Assembly (NCBI GenBank): GCA_034428715.1
Contig: DAOUHE010000118.1
Coordinates: 1 to 32,138, forward strand
Length of the DNA: 32,138 nt
Source: Io17-Chloro-G2 sp034428715
GTDB lineage: Bacteria > Chloroflexota > Dehalococcoidia > Lucifugimonadales > UBA3495
Direction: 5' to 3'
The notes below the pieces were generated by a model. The model saw only the letters and a program-made list of their open reading frames with translations. It had not been told where the DNA came from and did no database searches. Below, piece after piece: positions 7,548 through 15,466 of the stretch (positions are counted from its first letter, which is position 1; each line of letters begins with the position of its first letter). The translations under genes and the position numbers were made by a program.

Positions 7548-8795
7548 ATGGGGAGATGGCTCAAGGCGGCGTATCTAATTGCGCCGTGGGTAGCGTTCTC
7601 GGCCGCCTGCGGCGGTCCTCCTTTACCGCCGGCTTCCGATACCGGTCCGACTCCGGCAGACGCCCCACCGTCCACCGTTTCTAGGCCGGAGGTTAAGCCG
7701 CTCCCTTCACCAACACCGGTTCCAGAGGCCACGTCCACCCTGTCGGTGTCGTTCCCCGCGCCTGTCGTCGCAACGGTAGCTATCCCGATACCGCCGGTAT
7801 CGCCATCGACGCCAACTGCGGTTGCTACACCCGATACGATTCCTACCGCCACTCTTTTCCCTACGGAACCGCCACATCCCCTGCCCACGTTTCCCCACAC
7901 CCCGGAACCAACGCCCACCACGCGGCCAACCGCTGCCCTAAGTCCCTTGCCCACATCGACGCCAATACCTACCCTTGTGCCGACGCCCATCCCGGCGAGC
8001 CCGGCAGTGGACATAGCTTCCCAAGGAGAAAGTGCTACCAGCGAAGGTACCTACTTGATCGCAGATGGTAAGACGGATACATATGAGTTGATATCCAGCG
8101 TGTTGGGATGGAACCCCATTGAAAACCCCGATTGCGGCCACCCTGAGTTTGGCCCTCACATCGCTCAGGAATGGGATGACGATCTTGAGAAATATGCTTT
8201 CGTCTTCTATATACACGTCTCATTCGACAACGACCGATGCAAAAATTTCGATCGGCAAAGGAACGAGATCAAAGCCTACAGTTCATCACTGGATTATCTT
8301 AAAGGCTTCCTAGGCGAGACCATCACCTACCGCTGGAGATTCAAGTTGGATGACGGTTTCCAGCCGTCTTCTAATTTTACCCATATCCACCAGCTCAAGG
8401 ACTATGGCGGAAATATCTCGTCGCCAATCATTACTCTCTCGCCACGCATCGGGAGTCCTGACATCCTTGAAATCGCTCATTACGATTCCACTCGTATTCA
8501 TGCCGTTCTAGGGACGGCGCCGTTGGAGTTATTCACCGGCGTGTGGGTAGAGGCATATGAGAGGATGACCTTTGGTCACGAAGGCAGCTATTCGATTGAA
8601 CTGAGAAACTTGAGCACCGGGGCCCTGCTTCTGGCGTACGACGACCCGAACATAGACCTGTGGAGGTTCGGCGCCGAGTTTGTAAGGCCCAAGTGGGGTA
8701 TCTATCGGAGTCTCAATAGCCAAGAGTATCTGCGTGATGAACAGGTTCACTTCGACCGGTTCTGTCTCGCCAAAGGCGGTGATGATTGCCCTTGA
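7548..8795 (+). CDS. Pro/Thr-linker lipoprotein with polysaccharide-lyase-like domain
   Basis: A 415-residue surface lipoprotein. A hydrophobic signal ends in the lipobox FSAAC with C21. A long disordered Pro/Thr/Ser/Val linker follows (about 22-155). The globular C-terminal domain (about 160-415) has features of the heparin-lyase/Polysacc_lyase jelly-roll group. These are a charged RNEIKAY segment, then ITYRWRFKLDDGF, then FTHIHQLKD followed by SPIITLSPR, and a late VWVEAYERMTFG strand. Such domains cleave acidic polysaccharides by beta-elimination or simply bind glycans. Catalytic residues cannot be assigned confidently. The weak Shine-Dalgarno aagg lies 9-12 nt before ATG. It converges with the propeller lipoprotein gene (117-bp gap). 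Confidence 0.7.
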   Translation: MGRWLKAAYLIAPWVAFSAACGGPPLPPASDTGPTPADAPPSTVSRPEVKPLPSPTPVPEATSTLSVSFPAPVVATVAIPIPPVSPSTPTAVATPDTIPTATLFPTEPPHPLPTFPHTPEPTPTTRPTAALSPLPTSTPIPTLVPTPIPASPAVDIASQGESATSEGTYLIADGKTDTYELISSVLGWNPIENPDCGHPEFGPHIAQEWDDDLEKYAFVFYIHVSFDNDRCKNFDRQRNEIKAYSSSLDYLKGFLGETITYRWRFKLDDGFQPSSNFTHIHQLKDYGGNISSPIITLSPRIGSPDILEIAHYDSTRIHAVLGTAPLELFTGVWVEAYERMTFGHEGSYSIELRNLSTGALLLAYDDPNIDLWRFGAEFVRPKWGIYRSLNSQEYLRDEQVHFDRFCLAKGGDDCP

Positions 8796-8912
8796 CCCGT
8801 CCCCACTGGAGCGGGATATGGCCATCGCGATTGTGATCGTCTGCTCTAAACTTGCCGAGCGGCTCACCGCGCGCCGTCATAGACCCTGATCTAATGGGAC
8901 GGCAAAGGAAGG

Positions 8913-10171
8913 TCAGCGCACTGCGTATAGATGGCCGTCATCGCTGCCGAAGTAGACGGCGCCATCGACGATGGTCGGTGAGGAGGCGACCCAGGCCTCG
9001 GTTTCAAGCCGCCACATCTCCTATCCGGTTTGGCTGTCAACCGCATAAAGATTCTGGTCATAGCTACCGAAGTAGACCACGCCACCAGCAACCGAGGGAG
9101 AAGATTTCACTTTACCGTTTGTACGGAACCGCCACTTCTCCTCGCCGGTCTGTAATTCCATCACGTACAGGTTCCCGTCGTGGCTTCCCGAGTATAGAAC
9201 GCCATTTGCCACGACCGGAGGAGAGTGCACGGAATCACCGGTTTCAAACCGCCACTTCTCGGCGCCGGTTTCCCCGTCCAGCGCGTAAACGTGGTTGTCA
9301 TAACTTCCGAAATAGACCACCCCATTGGCGGCCGCGGGGGTCGAGGTAACCCAATCGCTTGTCTGAAACCGCCATTTTCCCCGGCCCGTCTCGATATCCA
9401 CGGCATACAGATTACCGTCGTCGCTGCCAATGAACACCGATGTCCCGGCGATGGCCGGCGATGACCAGATCCGGCCACGGGTTTCAAACCGCCACTTCTC
9501 TAGTCCCGTCTCCATATCCACTGAATACAGAATATTGTCCCAGCTGCCAAAAAAGATGGCCCACCCGGCGATGACAGGAGAAGACTGGACCGGACCCGCC
9601 GATTGAAACACATCCAGGCGGGCAAGGAACCGCCACATTTGCCGGCCGGTTTCAATGTCCACCGCATATAGATATAGGTCATCGCTTCCCACGTAGGCCA
9701 ATCCATCCACGATGGCTGGGGAAGAGTGTACCGCGGCTACCGGGTACGTGTTATATTTTCGTAACTCCGGCGGCAGGTACGCTCCTTCGACTTGAAATTT
9801 CCATTTCAAACCGCCAAACTCCCTCACTCCGTCCGTCTCAAAGAAACCGGTGCGCTCGGGGCCCCGCGGAAGCCGGCTCCACTGGTTGCGCCGGCCGGTG
9901 GACGTTGGACCGTAGATGCAGGTTGTGCGGCCGGCGGCAAGCCGGTGGCCGGTGATAGGTCCGGAATTGGGGATGCTTGGACCAAAGGCGCCGCCGTAAC
10001 CGGCGGGAGAGTGTCCGGAACCGGGCCTCGCTCGGTCTTCAAAGGCTCCGGTGTGGGCACCGGCGTGGGCACCGGCGTGGGCGTCGGCGTGGTTACGCCA
10101 TCGCCGCAACTGGAAAGCAAAAGCAGCCCTATGAACGCAACTGCAAGGGTGACTCCGCCAATCTTATTCAT
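8913..10171 (-). pseudogene. PQQ-type beta-propeller lipoprotein, with a frameshift and an amber codon
   Basis: The start is ATG at 10171 with Shine-Dalgarno gaggg. It encodes a lipoprotein signal (GLLLLSSC) and a Thr/Pro linker (TPTPTPVPTPVPTPEP). That frame ends at 9824. The propeller domain continues in another frame from the ggggcccc run at about 9859-9866, beginning RGPERTGFFETDGV...LKWKF. About seven repeats follow of the type IETGxxxWRF...VxSSPAVAxGVVYFGSYDxxLYAVD, typical of PQQ/BamB-like eight-bladed propellers. A TAG at 9021-9023 interrupts the last blade (QTG*EMWRLETEAWVASSP), yet the same frame continues well to TGA 8913-8915 with GSDDGHLYAV. The longest intact piece is 9021 to about 9870. 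It was or is an extracytoplasmic scaffold or sensor; PQQ binding itself is not implied. The breaks may be real or assembly errors. Confidence 0.75.
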
Positions 10172-10483
10172 TACGAAACCCTCGATGTGCAGTGCAAATA
10201 TTCGATTCTCTACTTTAAAGCATAACTGTAGACAACCATCGGAGGGCGCCGATTTTGACACTGCCGGCGTCCTCCATACTTGTGGCCGGTGAGCGATTCA
10301 CGGATGCCCTCAGCTCTACTGCCGTCAGGCTGCCGCGGCGTGTGATTCTATTTGCGCTTCCCACCCCTTATTGGGCTATAATCAGGCCCGGCCGTCCGTA
10401 GGATGCGGTTCTAACGGTCGTGCATGGCTTCACGGCAGCGGCCCGAGATTCAAGTTTCGTTTGACACCCGGCGGAGGATGACA
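10172..10483. other. Divergent intergenic region
   Basis: It separates the propeller lipoprotein (minus) from the decarboxylase pair (plus). It holds the latter's promoter candidate and the Shine-Dalgarno ggcggagga at 10470-10477. No gene is seen. Confidence 0.4.
10352..10382 (+). promoter_or_regulatory. Probable promoter of the decarboxylase pair
   Basis: A consensus TATAAT (10377-10382) is preceded by TTGCGC (10352-10357) with a long 19-bp spacer. The predicted leader is about 95 nt. Confidence 0.45.
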
Positions 10484-10999
10484 ATGACCCAAGAGGAAGG
10501 CGGGTTTAACCCACAAACGGTAATGGACCACCTGATGAAGAACGGCGTCACCCATGTGGTCTGGCTGCCCGACAGCGAGACCAACTTTCTGTACACGCTG
10601 ATGCTGGAGGAACCGTCCATTGACCTCATCCCCGTCAGCCGGGAAGGCCAGGCCTTTTCCACGGCGGCCGGTCTGTCGGTAGGCGGGGCCAAGCCCGTCA
10701 TTCTAATTCAAAACACGGGCCTCATGGAATCCGGAGACTCCCTTCGCGGCTGGGCCATGGGCATGAACATACCGGTGGTTCTCATGGTGGGCTACCGCGG
10801 CTGGACCCGGCATGGGGTCAACACCGACACGGCGGCCACGTACACCGAACATTTTCTCCACGCTTTCGGGATCAAATACTACCTGGTCGAAAGCGACGCC
10901 GACGCCGAGCGGATATCTCTGGCCTTCCAGGATGCCGAAAAGATCAAGAACCCGGTGGCGGTGCTGATGGGCGACGAATTCCACGGCTTTAACCGCTAG
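10484..10999 (+). CDS. TPP-dependent decarboxylase alpha subunit (sulfopyruvate/phosphonopyruvate decarboxylase-like)
   Basis: A 171-residue protein corresponding to the N-terminal (pyrimidine-binding) domain of thiamine-diphosphate decarboxylases. The catalytic glutamate region is SREGQAFSTAAGLSVGG with E54. NTGLMESGDSLRGW is typical of the ComD/phosphonopyruvate decarboxylase group. It needs a separate PP domain, which the next gene supplies. ATG 10484 gives good spacing to ggcggagga; ATG 10478 is in frame but too close. By family, the pair would decarboxylate a 2-oxo acid such as 3-sulfopyruvate or 3-phosphonopyruvate to the aldehyde. No coenzyme M, phosphonate or sulfonate genes flank it, so the substrate is open. 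Confidence 0.82.
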   Translation: MTQEEGGFNPQTVMDHLMKNGVTHVVWLPDSETNFLYTLMLEEPSIDLIPVSREGQAFSTAAGLSVGGAKPVILIQNTGLMESGDSLRGWAMGMNIPVVLMVGYRGWTRHGVNTDTAATYTEHFLHAFGIKYYLVESDADAERISLAFQDAEKIKNPVAVLMGDEFHGFNR

Positions 11000-11073
11000 T
11001 TTACGGCGTTGGTTTTAGGAACCACCCTGGATCAGTCATTGGGTGGTCATCGAAAAATGATAGGAGATATTCC

Positions 11074-11664
11074 ATGTTTCAAATGGCCGACATGTTCAAA
11101 GCGTTTGGTCCATATCGAGGCAGCGCGGTGGTCATACCCGGCAGGGGCGGGCGTCATTGGATCAACGTTAGCGACAAACCGAACCGGGACGTTCCCCTGG
11201 GAGACCCGGCAATGGGCGGCCACGCCTCGTTTGCCCTGGGACTTGCCCTGGCCAGGCCAAACGAAAAGATCATCCTTTTTGACTCCGAGGGCGACGTTCT
11301 CATGAACCTGGGCGCTCTGGCCACCATCGCCGAGAAAAACCCGCCCAACTTCTACCATTTTCTGTTGGACAACGGTGTCTACGCCACCACCGGCGGACAA
11401 CCGGTGCCCAACGCCCAAAATGTCGCCTACGACGTGATCGCCCAGGGCTCCGGTTACCCATCCGCCTTTGCCTTCGACAATCTGGAGGACTTCACCAACA
11501 ACATAGAAGGGATACTCAGCCGGCCCGGTCCTGTTTTTGTAGCCATGAAAGTGGTCCCGGAAATTGAAAACGTGCCAATCGGCCAGAGGGTGCGGTGGCA
11601 GAAAAAGACCCGGGACCAAACGATTTTGGACATGCAAAACGATCTGGGTCCCCGGGTGGTTTAG
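11074..11664 (+). CDS. TPP-dependent decarboxylase beta subunit (sulfopyruvate/phosphonopyruvate decarboxylase-like)
   Basis: A 196-residue protein matching the C-terminal TPP-binding (PP) domain. GDPAMGGHASFALGLALA precedes the TPP/Mg motif, here EGDVLMNLGALATI in place of the usual GDG...L-N-G, and LLDNGVYATTGGQP follows. This matches the ComE half of sulfopyruvate decarboxylase and the equivalent half of phosphonopyruvate decarboxylase. It follows the alpha gene by 74 bp. That gap contains a hairpin (accaccc 11021-11027 / gggtggt 11041-11047), perhaps tuning the subunit ratio, and Shine-Dalgarno taggaga before ATG. The two products should form one cytoplasmic heteromeric enzyme. Confidence 0.82.
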   Translation: MFQMADMFKAFGPYRGSAVVIPGRGGRHWINVSDKPNRDVPLGDPAMGGHASFALGLALARPNEKIILFDSEGDVLMNLGALATIAEKNPPNFYHFLLDNGVYATTGGQPVPNAQNVAYDVIAQGSGYPSAFAFDNLEDFTNNIEGILSRPGPVFVAMKVVPEIENVPIGQRVRWQKKTRDQTILDMQNDLGPRVV

Positions 11665-11714
11665 GGGGGTTGGGGGAGGTCATTCTTACCTGGGATGGAT
11701 AGAGAAAATGGGGT

Positions 11715-12095
11715 AAATCCCCCCAACCCCCCTTTTGCGAAAGGGGGGCTAGATTTGCTCCCGTTCCGGAGGGCGGCAAGATTTCCCCCCTTGCGAACGC
11801 GGATCAAAGTGTCCTTCTTTGACGAGGGGCTAAGGGTTCCCCCTTTCGCGAAAGGGGGGCTGGATTTGCTCCCGTTCCGGAGGGCGGCAAGATTTCCCCC
11901 CTTTGCGAAGGCGGATCAAAGTGTCCTTCTTTGATGAGGGGCTAGGGGTTCCCCATTTCGCGAAAGGGGGGCTGGATTTGCTCCCGTTCCGGAGGGCGGC
12001 AAGATTTCCCCCCTTTGCGAAGGCGGATCAAGGTGTCCTTCTTTGCTAAGGGGCTAGGGTTTCCCCCTTTGGCAAAGGGGGATTAAGGGGGATTT
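11715..12095. repeat. Palindromic repeat element with an internal ~112-bp tandem array
   Basis: The element starts aaatccccccaacc (11715) and ends attaagggggattt (12095), so its ends are inverted copies. Inside, a unit beginning gcgaaaggggggct is repeated at 11737, 11848 and 11960 (period 111-112 bp). Each copy carries tttgctcccgttccggaggg and ggcggatcaa with few differences. A fourth partial unit (ccccctttggcaaaggggga) lies near 12063. The same ends make a 73-bp element at 24312-24384. This is a non-coding, MITE/REP-like dispersed repeat expanded here. The gap between the decarboxylase and dehydrogenase genes (11665-12239) contains nothing else supportable. Confidence 0.85.
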
Positions 12096-12239
12096 GCGCT
12101 GCCAACAAGCCCGTCAATAGATGGCGGAAAGCCCATGTTGGAATGGGTAGCTGTCAAGCCATCCTGAAGAAACACGCCGGCCTCAACCACCTATCACAAA
12201 CTTCCAGTTCGTCCGATAACACATTCTAGGAGTGTACCC

Positions 12240-13325
12240 ATGGCCCACCAGGTCAACGGCGTCATCGCCGGTTCCAAAGGCGCGGCGGTAAGCATCCAGC
12301 CGATTCTGGTTCCCGACCCCGGTCCCGGCGAGGCGCTGATCCGGGTGAAGGCCTGCGGGGTCTGCCACACCGATTTGCACTACCGGGAAGGGGCGATCAA
12401 CGACGACTTCCCCTTCTTGTTGGGGCATGAGGCGTCGGGCACCGTGGAGAGCGTGGGGACAGGCGTGAACAACGTGGCCCCCGGCGACTTCGTGGTCATC
12501 GCCTGGCGTTCGCCCTGCGGCACTTGCCGGTCCTGTCTGCGAGGCCGTCCCTGGTATTGCTTCGCCAGCCGCAACGCCAGCCAGCCCATGACCCTGGCCG
12601 ACGGAACGCCCTTGTCACCGGCGCTGGGAATCGGCGCGTTCGCCGAGTTGACCCTGGTGGACGCGGGCCAAGCAGTGAAGGTAAACCCGCAGGTCAGACC
12701 CGAAACCGCAGGTCTCATCGGCTGCGGCATCATGGCTGGATTGGGCGCCGCCATCAACACCGGCGGGGTCAGCCAAGGCGATTCGGTGGCGGTGTTCGGC
12801 TGCGGCGGTGTCGGCGATGCCGCCATCGCGGGGGCCCGTCTGGCCGGGGCTCACACCATCATCGCCGTGGACATCGACAGCCGGAAGCTGGAATGGGCCA
12901 AAGATTTCGGTGCGACCCACACTATCAATTCCAAAGACACTGATCCGGTGAAGGCGATCAGGGACCTCACCGGCGGCAACGGGGTAAACGTGGCCATCGA
13001 GGCCGTGGGCAATCCGGCGACCTATGAGCAGGCCTTTTATTCCAGGGACCACGCGGGCATCGTTGTGCTGGTGGGCGTGCCCAATCCCGAAATGAAGATC
13101 GAACTGCCCCTCCTAGAAATATTCGGCCGGGGCGGCAGCCTAAAATCCTCCTGGTATGGCGACTGCCTGCCCTCCCGGGACTTCCCCACCTACATCGATC
13201 TGCACCTGCAAGGCCGCCTAAACCTGGACAAATTCGTATCAGAAACCATTTCCCTGGACGAAGTGGAAGAAGCCTTCCACAAGATGGAGCGGGGAGAGGT
13301 GCTGCGGTCGGCGGTGGTGTTTTAG
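12240..13325 (+). CDS. S-(hydroxymethyl)mycothiol dehydrogenase-like zinc alcohol dehydrogenase
   Basis: A 361-residue medium-chain, zinc-dependent alcohol dehydrogenase. Catalytic zinc ligands are C42 (ACGVCHTDL), H63 (LLGHE) and C162 (IGCGIMAG). Structural zinc ligands are C93, C96, C99 and C107. The NAD site is GCGGVGDAAIAG from residue 187. Several stretches are hallmarks of actinobacterial MscR, the NAD/mycothiol-dependent formaldehyde dehydrogenase: YREGAINDDFPFLLGHEA, RGRPWYCF, SLKSSWYGDCLP and VEEAFHKM. It would oxidise the adduct of formaldehyde with a low-molecular-weight thiol, or another alcohol/aldehyde. Start ATG 12240 has Shine-Dalgarno taggag. If the host is not an actinobacterium, either the thiol partner differs or the gene was transferred. 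Confidence 0.85.
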   Translation: MAHQVNGVIAGSKGAAVSIQPILVPDPGPGEALIRVKACGVCHTDLHYREGAINDDFPFLLGHEASGTVESVGTGVNNVAPGDFVVIAWRSPCGTCRSCLRGRPWYCFASRNASQPMTLADGTPLSPALGIGAFAELTLVDAGQAVKVNPQVRPETAGLIGCGIMAGLGAAINTGGVSQGDSVAVFGCGGVGDAAIAGARLAGAHTIIAVDIDSRKLEWAKDFGATHTINSKDTDPVKAIRDLTGGNGVNVAIEAVGNPATYEQAFYSRDHAGIVVLVGVPNPEMKIELPLLEIFGRGGSLKSSWYGDCLPSRDFPTYIDLHLQGRLNLDKFVSETISLDEVEEAFHKMERGEVLRSAVVF

Positions 13326-13578
13326 GGGTGGTGTTGGTTTTCCGTGTTTGGGCTTGTTTCGAAGGGGCTCCGCGCTTGGCCCGACTTGGCAAACTAAGGC
13401 GGTTCGGTTCGACACACCTCGCATCAAAAGCTAAGGTTCAACCCTGACCCATGACGTTTTGTCAATGCATATTAGTTGAAATTACGTGTAGAATATTACT
13501 TGACGATGTGCGAGGTACATCAATTAAATGCGAAGGTTTGATTGATCGGTGTGTGGCCATTCGCCATCGGAGAGGGTG

Positions 13579-14121
13579 ATGGAGTACGAGTTCGACAGAG
13601 ACAAATTTGCAGAATTGATCCTGTATATTGCTCTCAGGTCCGATAATGATAAACGGTTCGGGGCAATCAAACTTAACAAAATACTATTCTACTCGGATTT
13701 CAACGCCTACAAGGAATTGGGAGCACCAATTACAGGTGCTTCATATCAGCATCTTGGGGAAGGACCCGCTCCGAGGGAGATGTTACCCACGACGGCGCGA
13801 ATGAAGTCCGAGGGTTCCCTCAAAATTGAGGCTCACACCTATTTCGCCAAAGTGCAACCTCGCGCCGTCCCTCTCCGTCCCCCAAATCTCTCCATTTTTA
13901 CCACGAGTGAAATTCGTGTCGTTGATTAAGTTATCGAGGAATTCTGGGAATTGAATGGGAATCAACTGAGTGACCGCTCCCACCAAGAATACGGTTGGAA
14001 ACTAACTGAAGAGCACGAAATAATACCCTATACAGCCGCCTGGTTCTCAGCTGACCCTCTGACCCAAGAGCAAGTTGAACGTGGGAAAGAGGTCGCTGCC
14101 AAGTTTGAACTCGGAGCGTAG
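13579..14121 (+). pseudogene. Panacea-domain (DUF4065) antitoxin, interrupted by TAA
   Basis: ATG 13579 (Shine-Dalgarno ggagagg) opens a frame with EFDRDKFAELILYIALRS and GAIKLNKILFYSDFNAYKE, the N-terminal signature of the Panacea/DUF4065 domain found in many antitoxins. A TAA at 13927-13929 stops it. The same frame continues with VIEEFWELNGNQLSDRSHQE, the conserved second half of the domain, to TAG 14119-14121. A single nonsense change therefore separates two halves of one domain. The remnant toxin reading frame overlaps its stop. The surrounding DNA is more A+T-rich than the neighbours, as often in transferred toxin-antitoxin loci. Not a Sec codon, since it is TAA. Confidence 0.75.
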
Positions 14122-14400
14122 GTATTAGACTATATGATGTCGAGGAAGGGCCTGACTTCGCCGAAGCGGCTGAACAGGTCTTGGGTTCGGCTGAATAATG
14201 GGAAGCAATCAAAGAATTCATTGAGGGCTTTATCGCTCGCGATCCAGAGATAGGCAGGCCGGTGCCCGGCACTCATATACGCGCGTTTTCTTTGGACACA
14301 ACCCCGCCGGCCACTATTTTTTTACTCCATTCGGGAAAGCACCGATCGGGCAGGGCAGCAAATCGGCGTCATTCGATTACTAGATATCCAAGATATTTGA
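14118..14400 (+). pseudogene. Remnant RelE/ParE-like toxin
   Basis: In the frame of 14121 the sequence reads GIRLYDVEEGPDFAEAAEQV, then TAA at 14196-14198. The same frame continues with EAIKEFIEGFIARDPEIGRP and AFSLDTTPPATIF. A seven-T run (14317-14323) then shifts the frame, after which YSIRESTDRAGQQIGVIRLL completes a typical short RelE/ParE end (..IFYSI-E....V-LLDI) at TGA 14398-14400. There is no ATG/GTG start, one nonsense codon and one frameshift, so it is dead. Order and overlap with the upstream Panacea gene indicate one toxin-antitoxin module. The toxin family call is from pattern only. Confidence 0.55.
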
Positions 14401-14464
14401 TCGCAGCCGCCAGCCCAGTTTCCCTCAGTCATCCCTCCGGCGGATTCCGCTAAGTGCCTCCCCC

Positions 14465-15466
14465 CTAAACCCGGTAGCAGGCAACCATGTGGCCTCCTCC
14501 TTTGTCTTCCAGGGGCGGATGGGGCTCGGAGTGACAGATTTGGGCGGCTATGGGGCACCTTTCTCTGAAACGGCAAAAGGGTTCGGGGTCCACCGGTCTC
14601 GCCACGTCGCCCTTGATATCCGGCGGAGGACGGACGTTGCCTGGTTCAGGCACCGGCACTGCCGAAAGCAGGGCTTTGGTATAGGGATGTTGCGGATCGG
14701 CCAGGAGCTCTTCGGTTTCGGCCAATTCAACCAGCTTTCCCGAGTACATCACCCCTATGCGGTTGCTCATGTAGCGGGCCACCGCCAGGTCGTGGGTGAT
14801 GTAAAGATAGGTTATCCCCAGGTTTTGGGCCAGGTCGGTCATCAGGTTCATGATGCCCGTGCTGATGGAAACATCCAGCATGGAGGTGGGCTCGTCGGCC
14901 ACGACGAACTCCGGGCCGATCACCAGCGCCCTGGCGATGGCAACCCGCTGGCGTTGACCGCCGGAAAGCTCATGGGGGTACCGGAAAAGCATATCCTCGG
15001 CCGGAAATAACCTCACCAACTCCAGCATCTGAATGACTCGGTCCACCCGTTCCGAAGCGTTGCCCAGACCTTGGACCACCATCGCTTCGGCCACCGTGTC
15101 GTAAATGTTGCGCCGCGGATTCATGGACTCGAAGGGGTCCTGGAAGATCATCTGCGCCCGGCGGCGGAACTCCTTTAGATCGCGGCCCTTCACCGGGCCG
15201 ATGTCGGAGAGGAGGCCGGCGTCGTTGCGAAGACGGATGCGGCCGCTGGTTGGCTCCAAAAGTTTGACCATTAGTTTGCCCATCGTGGTTTTCCCACACC
15301 CGGACTCGCCCACCAGCGCTAAACTCTCGCCAGGGAACAGTTGGAAGGAGACCCCATCGACAGCATGAACGTAGCCAACCGCTCGCCCGAATATTCCGCT
15401 GCTGATTGGGAAAGCCTTGGCGGCCTCGTCCACCTCGATCAGGGGCTCGGCATGGGGAGCAGTCAT
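14465..15466 (-). CDS. Oligopeptide-type ABC transporter ATP-binding protein (OppF/DppF-like)
   Basis: A 333-residue ATPase that powers solute import with the OppD-like partner. Walker A is GESGCGKT (residues 53-60). The Q-loop is FQDPFESMNP, the signature is LSGGQRQRVAIARA, Walker B is FVVADEPTSMLD and the switch His is in YITHDLAVAR. The C-terminal oligopeptide-transporter extension has the Cys pattern CRFRERCPIAAQIC. The longer open frame starts at 15574, but ATG 15466 is chosen because it forms the ATGA overlap with the upstream stop, as at the other junctions of this operon. It is the last gene of the minus-strand cassette. Confidence 0.92.
   Translation of the reverse strand: MTAPHAEPLIEVDEAAKAFPISSGIFGRAVGYVHAVDGVSFQLFPGESLALVGESGCGKTTMGKLMVKLLEPTSGRIRLRNDAGLLSDIGPVKGRDLKEFRRRAQMIFQDPFESMNPRRNIYDTVAEAMVVQGLGNASERVDRVIQMLELVRLFPAEDMLFRYPHELSGGQRQRVAIARALVIGPEFVVADEPTSMLDVSISTGIMNLMTDLAQNLGITYLYITHDLAVARYMSNRIGVMYSGKLVELAETEELLADPQHPYTKALLSAVPVPEPGNVRPPPDIKGDVARPVDPEPFCRFRERCPIAAQICHSEPHPPLEDKGGGHMVACYRV

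Noticed and set aside
7535..8014. 159-residue Gly/Val-rich open frame on the minus strand
   Set aside because: It is the mirror of the Pro/Thr linker of the lipoprotein gene; no start context or family.
9021..9023. Pyrrolysine or other recoding of the in-frame TAG in the PQQ propeller
   Set aside because: No Pyl genes or context; the residue sits in a variable turn, and the same gene has a frameshift, so mutation or error is simpler.
11695..11934. 79-residue open frame rich in PPFAKGG-type peptides (a similar one on the minus strand at 24170-24418)
   Set aside because: It is only the translation of the palindromic repeat; such peptides appear wherever this repeat occurs.
11737..12071. CRISPR array, because of three regularly spaced repeats
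   Set aside because: The units are 111-112 bp and nearly identical over the whole length, with no unique spacers and no cas genes.
13430..13450. tRNA-like ggttcaaccc element
   Set aside because: The flanking bases cannot pair as a T-arm stem and no acceptor or anticodon stem is found around it.
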